The notes: generated from the letters alone by a model not told the origin. Counted from the first letter of the stretch, positions 9,017-18,543 are shown. The stretch is DNA of 64,000 nt from Enterococcus phoeniculicola ATCC BAA-412 (GCF_000407505.1 NZ_ASWE01000001.1:369324-433323), one strand, 5' to 3'. A program made the numbers and translations.

Positions 9017-9127
9017 TGCTCTTTTATATTTTATGGAATTATGAGAAGTACAAACAGGAATGAAAAAAGATGTAGGAAATGACAGCGAAATAAGACAGTC
9101 TCTAAATGAATAACCTCTTTTTTTCTG

Positions 9128-9156
9128 TTGACAAACAGAAAAATAATCAGTAAAAT
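9128..9156 (+). promoter_or_regulatory. iolD promoter
   Basis: TTGACA at 9128-9133, a 17-bp spacer and TAAAAT at 9151-9156. A strong sigma-A promoter within the 322-bp iolR-iolD gap. Confidence 0.8.
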
Positions 9157-9189
9157 GTAATCAAAATGTAACCAAAGTAATCATGAGTT
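9144..9189 (+). promoter_or_regulatory. tandem IolR-like operators at iolD promoter
   Basis: Four direct repeats, TAATCA (9144), TAATCA (9158), TAACCA (9169) and TAATCA (9178), match the IolR unit WRAYCAADARD at 9-10 of 11 positions each. They overlap the -10 box and transcription start, the right place for repression. Confidence 0.6.
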
Positions 9190-9214
9190 ATCTATTTATT
9201 TTTTTACGAATAAA

Positions 9215-9228
9215 CTAAAGCGTTATCA
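9215..9228 (+). promoter_or_regulatory. cre-like site in iolD leader
   Basis: CTAAAGCGTTATCA fits the cre consensus at all but the first two positions. It sits between the promoter and the ribosome site, so CcpA could block elongation. Confidence 0.4.
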
Positions 9229-9264
9229 AAAGGAGAAATAGATGAATAAAAGGAGGAACTATAA

Positions 9265-11178
9265 GTGGGAAAAACCATTCGATTAACGACGGCACAAGCG
9301 CTCGTGAAATTTCTAAATCAGCAATATTTATCTGTGGATGGTGTAGAAACACCGTTTGTTAAAGGGGTATTTAATGTCTTTGGTCACGGGAATGTATTGG
9401 GAATTGGACAGGCACTTGAACAAGATCCTGGTCATTTAGAAGTGATTCAAGGGAAAAATGAACAAGGAATGGCGCATTCAGCAATTGCTTTTAGCAAGCA
9501 AAAAAGACGTAGAGAGATTTTTGCTGTAACTGCTTCTGCGGGACCAGGTTCCGCAAATATGTTGACAGCAGCTGCAACGGCTTTTGCAAATAACATTCCG
9601 GTACTTATTTTGCCGGCGGATACATTTGCTACTCGCCAACCTGATCCTGTATTGCAGCAGCTAGAAGTAGAGCATGATGGTTCAATGACAACAAATGATG
9701 CCTTTAAACCTGTTTCCCGCTATTGGGATCGTGTACAAAGACCTGAGCAGTTGATGACCAGTCTAATTCATGCGTTTGAAGTGATGACAAATCCAATGAC
9801 AGCAGGACCTGCGACAGTTTGTATTTCTCAGGATGTTGAAAGTGAAGCATTTGACTTTGAAGAGTCATTTTTCCAAAAACGAGTTCATTATTTGGATCGT
9901 CATGAGCCAACAAAACGTGAATTTGTAGGTGCGGCAAAACGAATAAAAGAAAGTAAACGTCCGGTGATGATTGTTGGAGGAGGGGCAAGATACTCAGACG
10001 CAAGTGCTGAATTACGTGAACTGTCAGAGCTTTGCAATATTCCTTTAGTAGAAACACATGCAGGAAAGTCAACTGTTTCTGCTGCCTTCAAAAACAATCT
10101 TGGCGGAACAGGGATTCTAGGAACGTCTGCAGCAAACAAGGCGATTTCTGAAGCGGATTTAATTATAGGGATTGGCACGCGTTATACGGACTTTACAACG
10201 TCATCAAAAACCGCTTTTGACTATGAGCAGACAAAATTCCTGAATATCAACGTGAACCGTGTGCAAACCTATAAATTTGATGCTTTTCAAGTAGTTGGAG
10301 ATGCAAAGGTGACCTTGGCAGGATTGATTCCTTTACTAAAAGGCTACACTACAGCATTTGACAACTCGTTAACAGAGTGGAAAGAAGCATGGCAAACAGA
10401 ACGTACTCGTTTACATAATGTTGCGTTTAATCGTGCAAACTTTGATCCTGAAATTAAAGATCAGTTCACACAAGAAGTTATGAATGAGTATGCAGATGCA
10501 CTAAATACCGAATTTACGCAAACAGATGCATTCATTACGATTAATGATATTGTTGCAGATGATAGCATTGCCATTGCTTCTGCAGGCTCTCTTCCAGGGG
10601 ATATGCAGCGGTTATGGGATCCAATTGTTGAAAATACCTATCATTTAGAATATGGCTACTCTTGTATGGGGTATGAAATTGCAGGTGCAGTAGGTGCACG
10701 TATTGCTCATCCTAATCAAGAGGTTTATGCAATGGTTGGGGATGGAAGCTTCTTAATGCTTCACAGTGAGCTTGTCACTTCTATTCAATACAACAAAAAA
10801 ATCAATGTTATGTTATTTGATAACTCTGGATTTGGTTGTATCAATAATTTACAAATGGAAAATGGTAGTGGAAGTTATAATTGTGAGTTTCGAACAGTTG
10901 ATAACCAAATTATGAATATTGATTATGCGAAAGTAGCAGAAGCTTATGGTGCGAAGGTATACCGTGCGAATACGCGAGAAGAATTAATTGCAGCTTTAGA
11001 GGATGCAAAAAAACAAACAGTTTCAACCTTGATTGAAATGAAAGTTTTGCCTAAAACTATGACAGATGGCTATGATGGTTGGTGGCATGTTGGTGTTGCT
11101 GAGGTTTCAGAAAAAGAAAGTATTCATGAAGCCTATGAGAAAAAAGAAGAAAAATTGAAAAAAGCTTGGAAATACTAG
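9265..11178 (+). CDS. iolD: 3D-(3,5/4)-trihydroxycyclohexane-1,2-dione acylhydrolase
   Basis: 637-aa thiamine-diphosphate enzyme of the acetolactate synthase fold: N-terminal PYR domain with the catalytic Glu in GKNEQGMAHS, a central domain, and a C-terminal PP domain with the cofactor motif VGDGSFLML...DNSGFG. IolD hydrolyses the ring dione to 5-deoxy-glucuronate in inositol breakdown. GTG start with AGGAGG 10 bp upstream. Length matches B. subtilis IolD (637 aa). It is followed by iolH 11 bp downstream and controlled by the IolR-like operators. Confidence 0.95.
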   Translation: MGKTIRLTTAQALVKFLNQQYLSVDGVETPFVKGVFNVFGHGNVLGIGQALEQDPGHLEVIQGKNEQGMAHSAIAFSKQKRRREIFAVTASAGPGSANMLTAAATAFANNIPVLILPADTFATRQPDPVLQQLEVEHDGSMTTNDAFKPVSRYWDRVQRPEQLMTSLIHAFEVMTNPMTAGPATVCISQDVESEAFDFEESFFQKRVHYLDRHEPTKREFVGAAKRIKESKRPVMIVGGGARYSDASAELRELSELCNIPLVETHAGKSTVSAAFKNNLGGTGILGTSAANKAISEADLIIGIGTRYTDFTTSSKTAFDYEQTKFLNINVNRVQTYKFDAFQVVGDAKVTLAGLIPLLKGYTTAFDNSLTEWKEAWQTERTRLHNVAFNRANFDPEIKDQFTQEVMNEYADALNTEFTQTDAFITINDIVADDSIAIASAGSLPGDMQRLWDPIVENTYHLEYGYSCMGYEIAGAVGARIAHPNQEVYAMVGDGSFLMLHSELVTSIQYNKKINVMLFDNSGFGCINNLQMENGSGSYNCEFRTVDNQIMNIDYAKVAEAYGAKVYRANTREELIAALEDAKKQTVSTLIEMKVLPKTMTDGYDGWWHVGVAEVSEKESIHEAYEKKEEKLKKAWKY

Positions 11179-11189
11179 GAGGATGACAA

Positions 11190-12056
11190 ATGAAGATAGC
11201 TTACGATCCGTCTCATTATAGAGACAATACGACGATAGAAGAGATGATTTATAATACAGCAAAACTAGGATATGAATACATTGAACTATCACCAAGAAAA
11301 GATTTTATTTGGTTCTATGAATATCCAAAAGTTGATCGTGCAATGATTAAAAAAATGAAACAAAACCTAAAAGATACTGGCTTGCAGATTTCTTCTGTCT
11401 TACCGGTTCAGCAATGGTCTTCTCCAATTGAAGAAGAACGTCAAGCAGCAATAAAAAACTGGAAACGATGTATTGAAATTACTTCTGAACTAGGGGTAGA
11501 TTTGATGAATACAGAATTCAGTGGATATAAAGACCGTCCGTTAGAAAGCCAAGATGCGTTCTTGCGTTCAATGGATGAACTGATTCCCATTTTTGAAAAA
11601 GAGGGAATTGCGTTAAACATTCAGCCACATCCCAATGACTTTATTGAACGAAATGATGAGACGATGCGAATTATTCGCGCAATTGATAAAGACTGGTTGA
11701 ACTTGGTTTTTTCAACAGCCCATGCATTTTACAATGATGACGGATTAGGGGATATTGATGCAATTTTTGATGACGCAGGAGACCGATTAAAGCATGTATT
11801 AATTGCAGATACATTAAATCATAAAGCAGCATATGGCTTGCGCTATATCATTAATCCACCAGATGCAAATGTGACCATTCATCAACATTTAAATCCAGGA
11901 GAAGGAGAAGTGGACTTCGATACTATCTTTAGAAGACTTCGCGAAATGAAGTTTGATGGGATTATTACAAATTCGGTATTCACGTATCCAGATCGACCAG
12001 AATGGTCAAGTCAAGTAACAATGGATGTTATACGAAAAGGACTTCATCTTTCTTAA
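11190..12056 (+). CDS. iolH: IolH-like TIM-barrel isomerase/epimerase
   Basis: 288-aa protein starting [12 protein letters not shown] with [14 protein letters not shown], the pattern of B. subtilis IolH (289 aa). TIM-barrel of the sugar phosphate isomerase/epimerase group; metal-binding segments are [29 protein letters not shown] and the C-terminal region. The exact reaction of IolH in inositol use is not settled to my knowledge. Co-transcribed with iolD (11-bp gap, AGGAGGAT ribosome site) and ends at a terminator. Confidence 0.85.
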   Translation: MKIAYDPSHYRDNTTIEEMIYNTAKLGYEYIELSPRKDFIWFYEYPKVDRAMIKKMKQNLKDTGLQISSVLPVQQWSSPIEEERQAAIKNWKRCIEITSELGVDLMNTEFSGYKDRPLESQDAFLRSMDELIPIFEKEGIALNIQPHPNDFIERNDETMRIIRAIDKDWLNLVFSTAHAFYNDDGLGDIDAIFDDAGDRLKHVLIADTLNHKAAYGLRYIINPPDANVTIHQHLNPGEGEVDFDTIFRRLREMKFDGIITNSVFTYPDRPEWSSQVTMDVIRKGLHLS

Positions 12057-12086
12057 AAAGAGAGTGAGAAAATAAATGTTTATTAT

Positions 12087-12117
12087 GGAGGTTGGGCTAT
12101 CCTGACCTCCTCTTTTT
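12087..12117 (+). terminator. terminator of iolD-iolH
   Basis: A 10-bp stem (GGAGGTTGGG / CCTGACCTCC with wobble pairs) followed by TCTTTTT. Confidence 0.75.
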
Positions 12118-12176
12118 ATAGGAAAAACGAGTCAAAAATTTTTGGCTTTGATGAAAATTTAACAGAGGTGAACATA

Positions 12177-13082
12177 GTGACTACCATTGTACTAAATGAA
12201 ACGATTATTCTTTTATTTTATATGGCAGTGGGTGCGTTTTTAAATTTTAAACGAAAATATCATCCATCTGTGAATGTATTTATAGGCTATCTGTTAACAA
12301 ATATTGCTTTACCCGCAGCAATACTCAATAGCTTTCAGGTAGAAAAGACAACAGAAGTAATGACACTTATGCGTGCGACATTTGGCTATTCCTTCATACT
12401 GCTTTCAGTTACTCTACTTGTTGGCCTAACTATTGCAACACTTTTTAAAAAGAAGGATTCCTTTAAGCGGCTATGGATTAATTGTCTTACATTTTCTAAT
12501 ATTTTGTTTATTGGTATTCCCATCGTTGAAAAATTGTATGGGGAACAAGGATTGATTATTCTAGTTGTTTACAATACAGTAGCAAATTTATTCTTGTTTA
12601 CTATAGGAATGATGATTTTTTCCAATAGTCGAAAAATGGCTATTCGTCAAATGCTGACTACTCCAGCGTTATTAGCTGCAGTGATAGGTTTTCTCTTCTT
12701 TTACTTTGAGATTCACTTACCTTTCCCATTGTTATCCTTTACTAAGGTAATGGGTGGGATGACGGCTCCATTATCTATGGTTATTAATGGCGTCCTCTTC
12801 TCTCAAAATAATTTTATTCAATTGCTATTGGACAAAGATAATTTGCAATTTACACTGGCAAGATCAATCATCGTACCACTTTTATTTATTCCGATTTTAC
12901 AACTGATAGTTCCCGATAAGATGATTCTGGGCATACTGACATTGATTGTTGCGATGCCAACAGGTGCGTTGAATGCAATTTTAGCAGAAAAATATGGAGG
13001 AAATGGAAATAAAGCCTCCCAATATATTGCCTTAACAACGGTGATAAGCATGATCACATTGCCAGTGGTTATGCTCTTGTGA
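12177..13082 (+). CDS. AEC-family (auxin efflux carrier) transporter
   Basis: 301-aa membrane protein with about ten hydrophobic helices and the AEC-family layout of two five-helix repeats (helix-breaking LTNIALPAAIL in the first half, VAMPTGALNAILA in the second). Family members move organic acids such as malate. Start at GTG 12177 because AGAGGTG (12164-12170) is 6 bp upstream; a longer frame from 12168 would overlap that site. In this location it could export or import an acid product of polyol breakdown. Substrate unknown. Confidence 0.8.
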   Translation: MTTIVLNETIILLFYMAVGAFLNFKRKYHPSVNVFIGYLLTNIALPAAILNSFQVEKTTEVMTLMRATFGYSFILLSVTLLVGLTIATLFKKKDSFKRLWINCLTFSNILFIGIPIVEKLYGEQGLIILVVYNTVANLFLFTIGMMIFSNSRKMAIRQMLTTPALLAAVIGFLFFYFEIHLPFPLLSFTKVMGGMTAPLSMVINGVLFSQNNFIQLLLDKDNLQFTLARSIIVPLLFIPILQLIVPDKMILGILTLIVAMPTGALNAILAEKYGGNGNKASQYIALTTVISMITLPVVMLL

Positions 13083-13102
13083 AGTAACTGAATATACGAG
13101 TG

Positions 13103-13142
13103 AAAAAGATTGAGGTACAAATGTATCTACAATCTTTTTTTA
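13103..13142 (+). terminator. terminator after AEC transporter
   Basis: AAAGATTG pairs with CAATCTTT around a loop that also pairs GTAC/GTAT, followed by seven T. Confidence 0.75.
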
Positions 13143-13160
13143 TTAGCAAAATATGTATCC

Positions 13161-13178
13161 GTTTGTGAATTTACAAAC
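13161..13178. promoter_or_regulatory. imperfect palindrome, possible operator
   Basis: GTTTGTGAATTTACAAAC is symmetric at 16 of 18 positions and sits in the 315-bp gap before the 13398 gene. Regulator unknown. Confidence 0.3.
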
Positions 13179-13333
13179 AAAATAGGGTGTATATTTTTAT
13201 TGATAAAATAGTTAAAGAAAGATAATACTAAATTAAATTTGAAGAATTGAATAAAATTTAACGGAAGACTACACTTTGTGAAATTTAATTATTTAAAAAG
13301 CAATTTATGTATGAATTAAGACAATTCTATGTG

Positions 13334-13362
13334 CTGACTCTTCCTTTGTTTGCGCTTACAAT
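13334..13362 (+). promoter_or_regulatory. promoter with overlapping cre (13347-13360)
   Basis: CTGACT at 13334-13339, 17-bp spacer, TACAAT at 13357-13362. The cre-like TGTTTGCGCTTACA at 13347-13360 (12 of 14 consensus positions) covers the spacer and part of the -10, so CcpA would directly block RNA polymerase. Confidence 0.6.
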
Positions 13363-13397
13363 AAGTGTGTAGTTAAGAAAAAAGGAGGAATTTATTT

Positions 13398-14537
13398 ATG
13401 AAAGAAGTACGCATTGGATTAGTCGGAGCAGGATGGATGGGAAAAGCACATAGTAATGCATTGTTAAATGCGCAAATGCTATTTGGTCCAGATTTTGGAA
13501 CAGCAGCATTTGAAGTGGTTGCAGATGCAAATGAAGAATCTGCAAAAGAAGCGCAACATAAGCTGGGCTACAAACGCTATACAACTGATTGGCATGAAGT
13601 GGTAAAAGATGACCAGGTTGATTTGGTAGATATTGCTACACCGAATTCATTTCACTATGAGGTGGCAAAAGCAGCTTTAGAAAATGGGAAGCATGTGTAT
13701 TGTGAAAAACCATTATCCATTTCTGAAGAGCAATCTAAAGAATTAGCTCAACTGGCAAAAGAAAAAGGCGTGATTAATTATGTTGGGTACAACAATACAA
13801 TGAACCCAGCAAATGCATACGTGCGTGAACTTGTTCAATCTGGTAAGTTAGGAAAAATCATGCGTTTTACAGGAACGTATGACCAAGATAGTTTATTGGA
13901 TCCAGAATTACCAATTACGTGGAGACATATTAATAAGCTAGCTGGTAGTGGGGCATTAGGCGATTTAGGTTCTCATTTATTGAGCGTTTCTCAAATGATT
14001 ATGGGGGATATTACTTCTGTGAATGCCGTAGCGACTACTGTTATTCCAGAAAGACCAAAAGCGCCAGGCTCAAAAGAATTAGCAAAAGTAGAAAATGAAG
14101 ATATTATTACCATTATGGCAGAGTATGCAAATGGTGCTATTGGACAAATTGCTTCTAGTCGTGTAGCAACTGGACGAAAAAACTATCTAACTTATGAAAT
14201 TCAAGGAACAGAAGGCTCTGTTTTCTATACATTAGAACGCATGGGTGAAGTGCAAGTGTATTTCAAATCGGATGCACCAGCAGACCAAGGATTCCGTACC
14301 GTGTTACTGAATCCTGAGCATAAAGGGTATTCGGTATTCCAACCAGCAGGAGGGATTTCAATTGCCTACAACGATATGAAAGTGTTGGAAGTACATGAGT
14401 TGATGGCTGCTATTACAACAGGTGCACCTTATATTTGTAACTTTAACTTTGGCTACAAAATTGACCGTACCGTAGCAGGAATTTTACGTTCTGCAAAAAA
14501 TCATACATGGGTAACGATTGAAAAAGGAGATAGTTAA
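13398..14537 (+). CDS. Gfo/Idh/MocA-family dehydrogenase
   Basis: 379 aa: N-terminal NAD(P)-binding Rossmann fold (GLVGAGWMGKAHSNA), the CEKPLS lysine motif at ~100, and a C-terminal alpha/beta substrate domain with GDLGSHLLSV supplying the catalytic His. It is longer and clearly different from the two IolG proteins. It probably oxidises a ring or chain hydroxyl of a polyol or sugar (for example an inositol isomer or a glycoside C3). The following TIM-barrel gene starts 1 bp after its stop, so the pair works together. AGGAGG ribosome site. Confidence 0.85.
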   Translation: MKEVRIGLVGAGWMGKAHSNALLNAQMLFGPDFGTAAFEVVADANEESAKEAQHKLGYKRYTTDWHEVVKDDQVDLVDIATPNSFHYEVAKAALENGKHVYCEKPLSISEEQSKELAQLAKEKGVINYVGYNNTMNPANAYVRELVQSGKLGKIMRFTGTYDQDSLLDPELPITWRHINKLAGSGALGDLGSHLLSVSQMIMGDITSVNAVATTVIPERPKAPGSKELAKVENEDIITIMAEYANGAIGQIASSRVATGRKNYLTYEIQGTEGSVFYTLERMGEVQVYFKSDAPADQGFRTVLLNPEHKGYSVFQPAGGISIAYNDMKVLEVHELMAAITTGAPYICNFNFGYKIDRTVAGILRSAKNHTWVTIEKGDS

Positions 14538-14538
14538 T

Positions 14539-15420
14539 ATGACAATTAAAGTAGGTACAGCACCAGATTCATGGGGCGTTTGGTTTCCAAATCATGAGAA
14601 ACAAATTCCATGGGAAAGAACAATGAATGAAATGCAAGAATCAGGCTATGCTGGATTTGAGCTAGGTCCATGGGGCTATTTTCCCACAAGCGCAGATGTA
14701 TTAAAAAAAGAAACTGAAAAAAGAAATTTAGAAGTGGTTGCAGGGACTGTTGGCGGAGACTTTTTAGATGCATCAGTAGACGAAATGATGGCAACCATTG
14801 AAGAAATCGCTGGGCTACTAGAACATTTTGAGAGTGCCAAGTATATTGTTTTACTCCCTGCGATGTACACGGATTTAGAAACAGGAGAGCTAGTCATGCA
14901 TAAAGAGCTGACAGATGAAGAGTGGGCTACTTATGTGAAAAACGTCCAACGCGCTTCTGAAAAAGTAGCTTCGTATGGCTTAGTCGCAACCTTCCATCCG
15001 CATGTGGATTGTCATGTGGAAACAGAAGCAGAAATTGAGCGTTTGTTAAATGATACAACTTCAGTGGTTCAATTATGCTTTGATACAGGACACCATATTT
15101 ATGGTGGAGGAGAGCCAATTTCGTTTTATGAAAAACATCAAGACCGCATTCCTTACATTCACATTAAAGATTGCGATCTTGCAGTGAAAAAAACAATGGA
15201 TGAAAAAGGCTGGTCATTTGCCAAAGCAGTCACAGAAGATATTATGACTGAGCCTGGTAAAGGTGGCATTGATTTTGTTGAATTTAGAAAAGCACTGACT
15301 CGTACCGATTACAGTGGTTGGGTTGTTGTTGAACAAGACTTGTTTCCAGTGAAATCATTTGATTTGCCTTTAGAAATTGCGAAACGTACACGAGACTATT
15401 TGAGCTCTGTTGGATTTTAA
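14539..15420 (+). CDS. IolE-like TIM-barrel dehydratase/isomerase
   Basis: 293-aa AP-endonuclease-2-like TIM barrel with the GTAPDSWGVWFP N-terminus seen in inosose dehydratase-like proteins. Metal ligands are visible in ATFHPHVDCHVET, LCFDTGHHIYGGG, YIHIKDCD and VVVEQDLF. Start at ATG 14539 with AAAGGAGAT 7 bp upstream; an upstream in-frame codon (14518) lies inside the dehydrogenase gene. It likely isomerises, dehydrates or epimerises the keto product of the 13398 enzyme. Its stop codon overlaps the stop of the convergent araC by four bases. Confidence 0.82.
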   Translation: MTIKVGTAPDSWGVWFPNHEKQIPWERTMNEMQESGYAGFELGPWGYFPTSADVLKKETEKRNLEVVAGTVGGDFLDASVDEMMATIEEIAGLLEHFESAKYIVLLPAMYTDLETGELVMHKELTDEEWATYVKNVQRASEKVASYGLVATFHPHVDCHVETEAEIERLLNDTTSVVQLCFDTGHHIYGGGEPISFYEKHQDRIPYIHIKDCDLAVKKTMDEKGWSFAKAVTEDIMTEPGKGGIDFVEFRKALTRTDYSGWVVVEQDLFPVKSFDLPLEIAKRTRDYLSSVGF

Positions 15421-16256
15421 AAGGTCAGTTTTCTGAACGTTTGTGGAGATAAATCGTGAGCAGCCCGAAAGGCTCGCGCAAAATGAGAAGCGCTATTAAA
15501 CCCACATTGAAGCGCAATCTCATCATTCGTAAATACCGTCGTCTGTAATAAACGTTTTGCTTGTCGCAAACGATAGCTAACCAAATACTCATGAGGCGTG
15601 CAGTTTGTCAGCTGTTTAAACACTCGTATGAAATGAAAGACACTCATATGAGATAAATCAGCGAGAAACTGCACGTTTATTTGTTCGTTAAAATGGTCGT
15701 GAATGTAGCGAACGGCCTCCATAATCGGGTGGTCGTCAGTAATCTTTAAGGCTTCTTTTGTATCTGCTAAACTTGCTAAAATTAATTGAAGTGTTGCAGA
15801 AATCATATGCTCATTCATAACAGTTTGATAAGCGGAAGCAAAAATTTTTTTGAAGTATTCTTGTATTTCTATATGATTTTCAGATTCAAATAAGATTCCG
15901 CCGTGTTTTTTTACGATATAGTCAACGGACAACGCACACTGGTTTCCTTTAAAATGAATCCACATAAACTTTGCATGACCTAAACATTGATAACTGTGTG
16001 GCTTACGGCAATCTAGCAGGACAATCGTGTCTTTTTTTGCATAGATTGTCAGATCCTCGGTGGTGAATGCCAACTCTCCTTCTTGGATATAGCACAGTAA
16101 AAATAAGTCTAAGCCCTCTCGTTGGACAATGTACTGATCGTTGCAGATGAATTCTCCTAATTGAGGACTATTGAGTAATGCTTGTTGAGCAAATTTAGTA
16201 GGAGCTAAAAATTCAATATAGGATTCTTCCAAAACCCCTAATTCAGTCACTTTCAT
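15417..16256 (-). CDS. AraC-family regulator (distal of a pair)
   Basis: 279-aa regulator with an N-terminal cupin-like arm and a C-terminal double helix-turn-helix (FLADLSHMSVFHFIRVFKQL; EIALQCGFNSASHFARAF). Start at MKVTELG: GGAGGAAAG lies 7 bp upstream. It overlaps the end of the preceding araC by 14 bp, so the two regulators are translationally coupled. They are flanked on both sides by dehydrogenase/TIM-barrel pairs, which are the likely targets. Confidence 0.87.
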   Translation of the reverse strand: MKVTELGVLEESYIEFLAPTKFAQQALLNSPQLGEFICNDQYIVQREGLDLFLLCYIQEGELAFTTEDLTIYAKKDTIVLLDCRKPHSYQCLGHAKFMWIHFKGNQCALSVDYIVKKHGGILFESENHIEIQEYFKKIFASAYQTVMNEHMISATLQLILASLADTKEALKITDDHPIMEAVRYIHDHFNEQINVQFLADLSHMSVFHFIRVFKQLTNCTPHEYLVSYRLRQAKRLLQTTVFTNDEIALQCGFNSASHFARAFRAAHDLSPQTFRKLTF

Positions 16257-17187
16257 TTTCTTTCCTCCTCTGTTGAAGTTGAAGTGCTTCTTTATCTTCA
16301 AAACGCATTAAATCTTTTTTTAAATACATCTGCCGAAACTCAGTGGGAGTGGATTCCATATACTCGGTGAAGCATTTTGAAAAATATTGAAGAGTAGAAA
16401 ATCCGTTCTGATTGGCAATCTCTGAAAAAGAGAGTGAAGTATTTTTTATATCATTAGCGGATTTTTTCAGGCGTTCTCTTTTTTTGAAGACAGAAAAAGA
16501 AACTCCTTCATAGCGCATAAACAGCCGAGACAGCTGGCGCGTAGAAATATAAAAATGATTGGCTACATCATCAGCTGTTAGGCTAATAGTCAAATTATCT
16601 TTTATGTAAAGTTTAATGGATTGGAAGATTTTTTGCGTGTCATTTTCTTTTAACTTCTGGTTTGACAAGTCTACTTTTAAAGAAATAAAACGAGAAAATG
16701 AAAATAACAGAACGCTTTTTGCTAAACTGTTCAGGTTTTCCTCAAGGAAAAAAGCGTAGTCCTCTTTTTCAACACTATAAAGAGCTTTCCACAAAGACAC
16801 TGCTTCATCTTTTTCCTCTAAATAAACTACAGGTGAACAAGTGAATAATGAATTCAGCAGTATACGCCATTGTTCTCCAAGGTGACCTCGATTTTCTTCA
16901 AAAGAGACGTAGAGTAGGTAAAGTCCTTCTTGGCTTTCGATTTTATGAGTGACGTTTGGCTTTGAAAGAAAAAGTGTGTTTGTTTTTAAAGGGTAGACCG
17001 CGCCTTTTTCTATATAGCTTCCTTCGCCAGAAACAACAAAACAGAGCTCCCAAAAAGAATGTTTATGTGTTTTTGTATTGTGATGATCGGTAAATCCTCC
17101 CCAATAGGGAACGAGGAATGTGCATGTATCGTAACTGATTTTATGGATATATTTATTTAATAATTGTTTCCCTTTTGCATAGTTCAT
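16243..17187 (-). CDS. AraC-family regulator (proximal of a pair)
   Basis: 314-aa regulator: cupin-like sensor (HKHSFWELCFVVSGEG near residue 45-60) and C-terminal helix-turn-helix pair (DVANHFYISTRQLSRLFMR; EIANQNGFSTLQYFSKCF). Start at MNYAKGKQ because AGAGGTG is 8 bp upstream; the frame stays open to 17262 without a ribosome site. Divergent from the 17365 dehydrogenase, whose promoter it probably controls. Sequence differs clearly from the downstream regulator, so they may read different ligands. Confidence 0.85.
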   Translation of the reverse strand: MNYAKGKQLLNKYIHKISYDTCTFLVPYWGGFTDHHNTKTHKHSFWELCFVVSGEGSYIEKGAVYPLKTNTLFLSKPNVTHKIESQEGLYLLYVSFEENRGHLGEQWRILLNSLFTCSPVVYLEEKDEAVSLWKALYSVEKEDYAFFLEENLNSLAKSVLLFSFSRFISLKVDLSNQKLKENDTQKIFQSIKLYIKDNLTISLTADDVANHFYISTRQLSRLFMRYEGVSFSVFKKRERLKKSANDIKNTSLSFSEIANQNGFSTLQYFSKCFTEYMESTPTEFRQMYLKKDLMRFEDKEALQLQQRRKENESD

Positions 17188-17278
17188 CTGCGCACCTCTT
17201 TTAAGTAAGACGTTTCTTTTTTTCACAAAGTGTTGTCCGAAAATTGTAAGTGTCTGATTCACTCTGTCTTTATATTAT

Positions 17279-17307
17279 AAGACATACAAGGGAATCATGT
17301 ATACAAT
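17279..17307 (+). promoter_or_regulatory. candidate promoter for 17365 gene
   Basis: AAGACA at 17279-17284, 17-bp spacer, TACAAT at 17302-17307. The weak -35 fits AraC activation. Confidence 0.45.
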
Positions 17308-17312
17308 AAAAT

Positions 17313-17326
17313 TGTAAACGTTTACT
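17313..17326 (+). promoter_or_regulatory. cre site (CcpA)
   Basis: TGTAAACGTTTACT is a near-perfect palindrome and fits the cre consensus at 13 of 14 positions. It lies at the predicted transcription start. Confidence 0.75.
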
Positions 17327-17364
17327 AATTGAGGTGTATTTCACAAAATTAGGAGGAAGTATAA

Positions 17365-18543
17365 ATGATTAATGGCGAAAAATTTATGGATAGACCTTTG
17401 CGATGGGGAATGATTGGTGGGGGCAAAACAAGTGGCGTAGGTTATAAGCATCGCACGGGTGCTCAAAGGGACGCTGCAAATTATCAATTGGTCGCAGGGG
17501 CCTTTGATATAGACGAAGAAAGAGGCCGGTCGTTTGGCGTGAATTTAGGCGTAACGGCAGAACGATGCTATGCGGATTATCATGTGATGCTTGAAGAAGA
17601 AAGCAAACGAGAAGATGGCATCGAGGTTGTTTCCATTGCTTTACCGAATGGCTTGCACTATGAGGCAACAAAAAAGGCATTAGAAGCTGGGCTTCATGTT
17701 ATTTGCGAAAAACCATTATTTTTTACTTCAGAAGAAGGAGAAGAAATTAAAAAGTTAGCAGAAGAAAAAAGGAAAATCGTTGGTGTATCCTATGGCTTTT
17801 CGGGAAATCAAATGCTTCTTCAAATGCGGGATATGATTGCAGAAGGCGCAATTGGTGAGGTAACGATGGTGGAATTACAATATACACATGGCTATGGTGC
17901 TGATCCTGAGGGAGACACAAAAAATCCAAGTCAGCAATGGCGTGTAAACCCAAAAATCTCAGGAGATACATTTGTCATTGGCGACTTATCTACACATACT
18001 ATCTATATGTCACAGCTTATTTTGCCGGAGCTTAAAATTGACCAGTTATTATGCATGCGACAAAGCTTTATTGAAAGCCGAAAACCGCTTGAGGACAATG
18101 CGTATGTTCTAATGAAATATAACACTGGAGCAGTTGGACGCGTTTGGACTTCTGCTGTGAACTGTGGGTGTGTTGATGGCCATCGCATCCGAATTGTTGG
18201 GACAAAAGCTAGTTTAGAGTGGTGGGATGCCATTCCATATGAAGTGTCTTATGAAATTCAAGGAGAACCAATTCAAAAACTGATTCGTGGGTCAGATTAT
18301 TTATCGGATGCCTGTAAAGCAGATGAACGCTTAGGTGTTTTACATGTGGAAGGTTTATCTGATGCATGGGCGAATGTGTACAGAAAAATTGCTTTAGCCA
18401 TTCATGCAAAAAACAATGGCGATGAAGAAGCCTTAGCAAAAATGGTTTATCCAGATATTGATGCAGGTATAAATGGAATTAAGTGGATTGAAAATTGTGT
18501 GAAATCATCCAACCAAGGCAGTGTCTGGGTAGATTTTGAATAA
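17365..18543 (+). CDS. Gfo/Idh/MocA-family dehydrogenase
   Basis: 392 aa. Rossmann motif GMIGGGKTSGVGYKHR near residues 14-29, CEKPLFF lysine motif at ~118, and a C-terminal domain with GDLSTHTIYMSQL holding the likely catalytic His. Belongs to the branch with a long insertion after the first beta strand. Together with the TIM barrel 35 bp downstream it forms a pair like those that oxidise a glycoside or anhydrosugar at C3 and then cleave it (levoglucosan Lgd, YcjS/YcjR). The actual substrate is not shown by the sequence. AGGAGG ribosome site; ATG at 17365, with MDRPLRW at 17386 a possible shorter start. Confidence 0.82.
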   Translation: MINGEKFMDRPLRWGMIGGGKTSGVGYKHRTGAQRDAANYQLVAGAFDIDEERGRSFGVNLGVTAERCYADYHVMLEEESKREDGIEVVSIALPNGLHYEATKKALEAGLHVICEKPLFFTSEEGEEIKKLAEEKRKIVGVSYGFSGNQMLLQMRDMIAEGAIGEVTMVELQYTHGYGADPEGDTKNPSQQWRVNPKISGDTFVIGDLSTHTIYMSQLILPELKIDQLLCMRQSFIESRKPLEDNAYVLMKYNTGAVGRVWTSAVNCGCVDGHRIRIVGTKASLEWWDAIPYEVSYEIQGEPIQKLIRGSDYLSDACKADERLGVLHVEGLSDAWANVYRKIALAIHAKNNGDEEALAKMVYPDIDAGINGIKWIENCVKSSNQGSVWVDFE

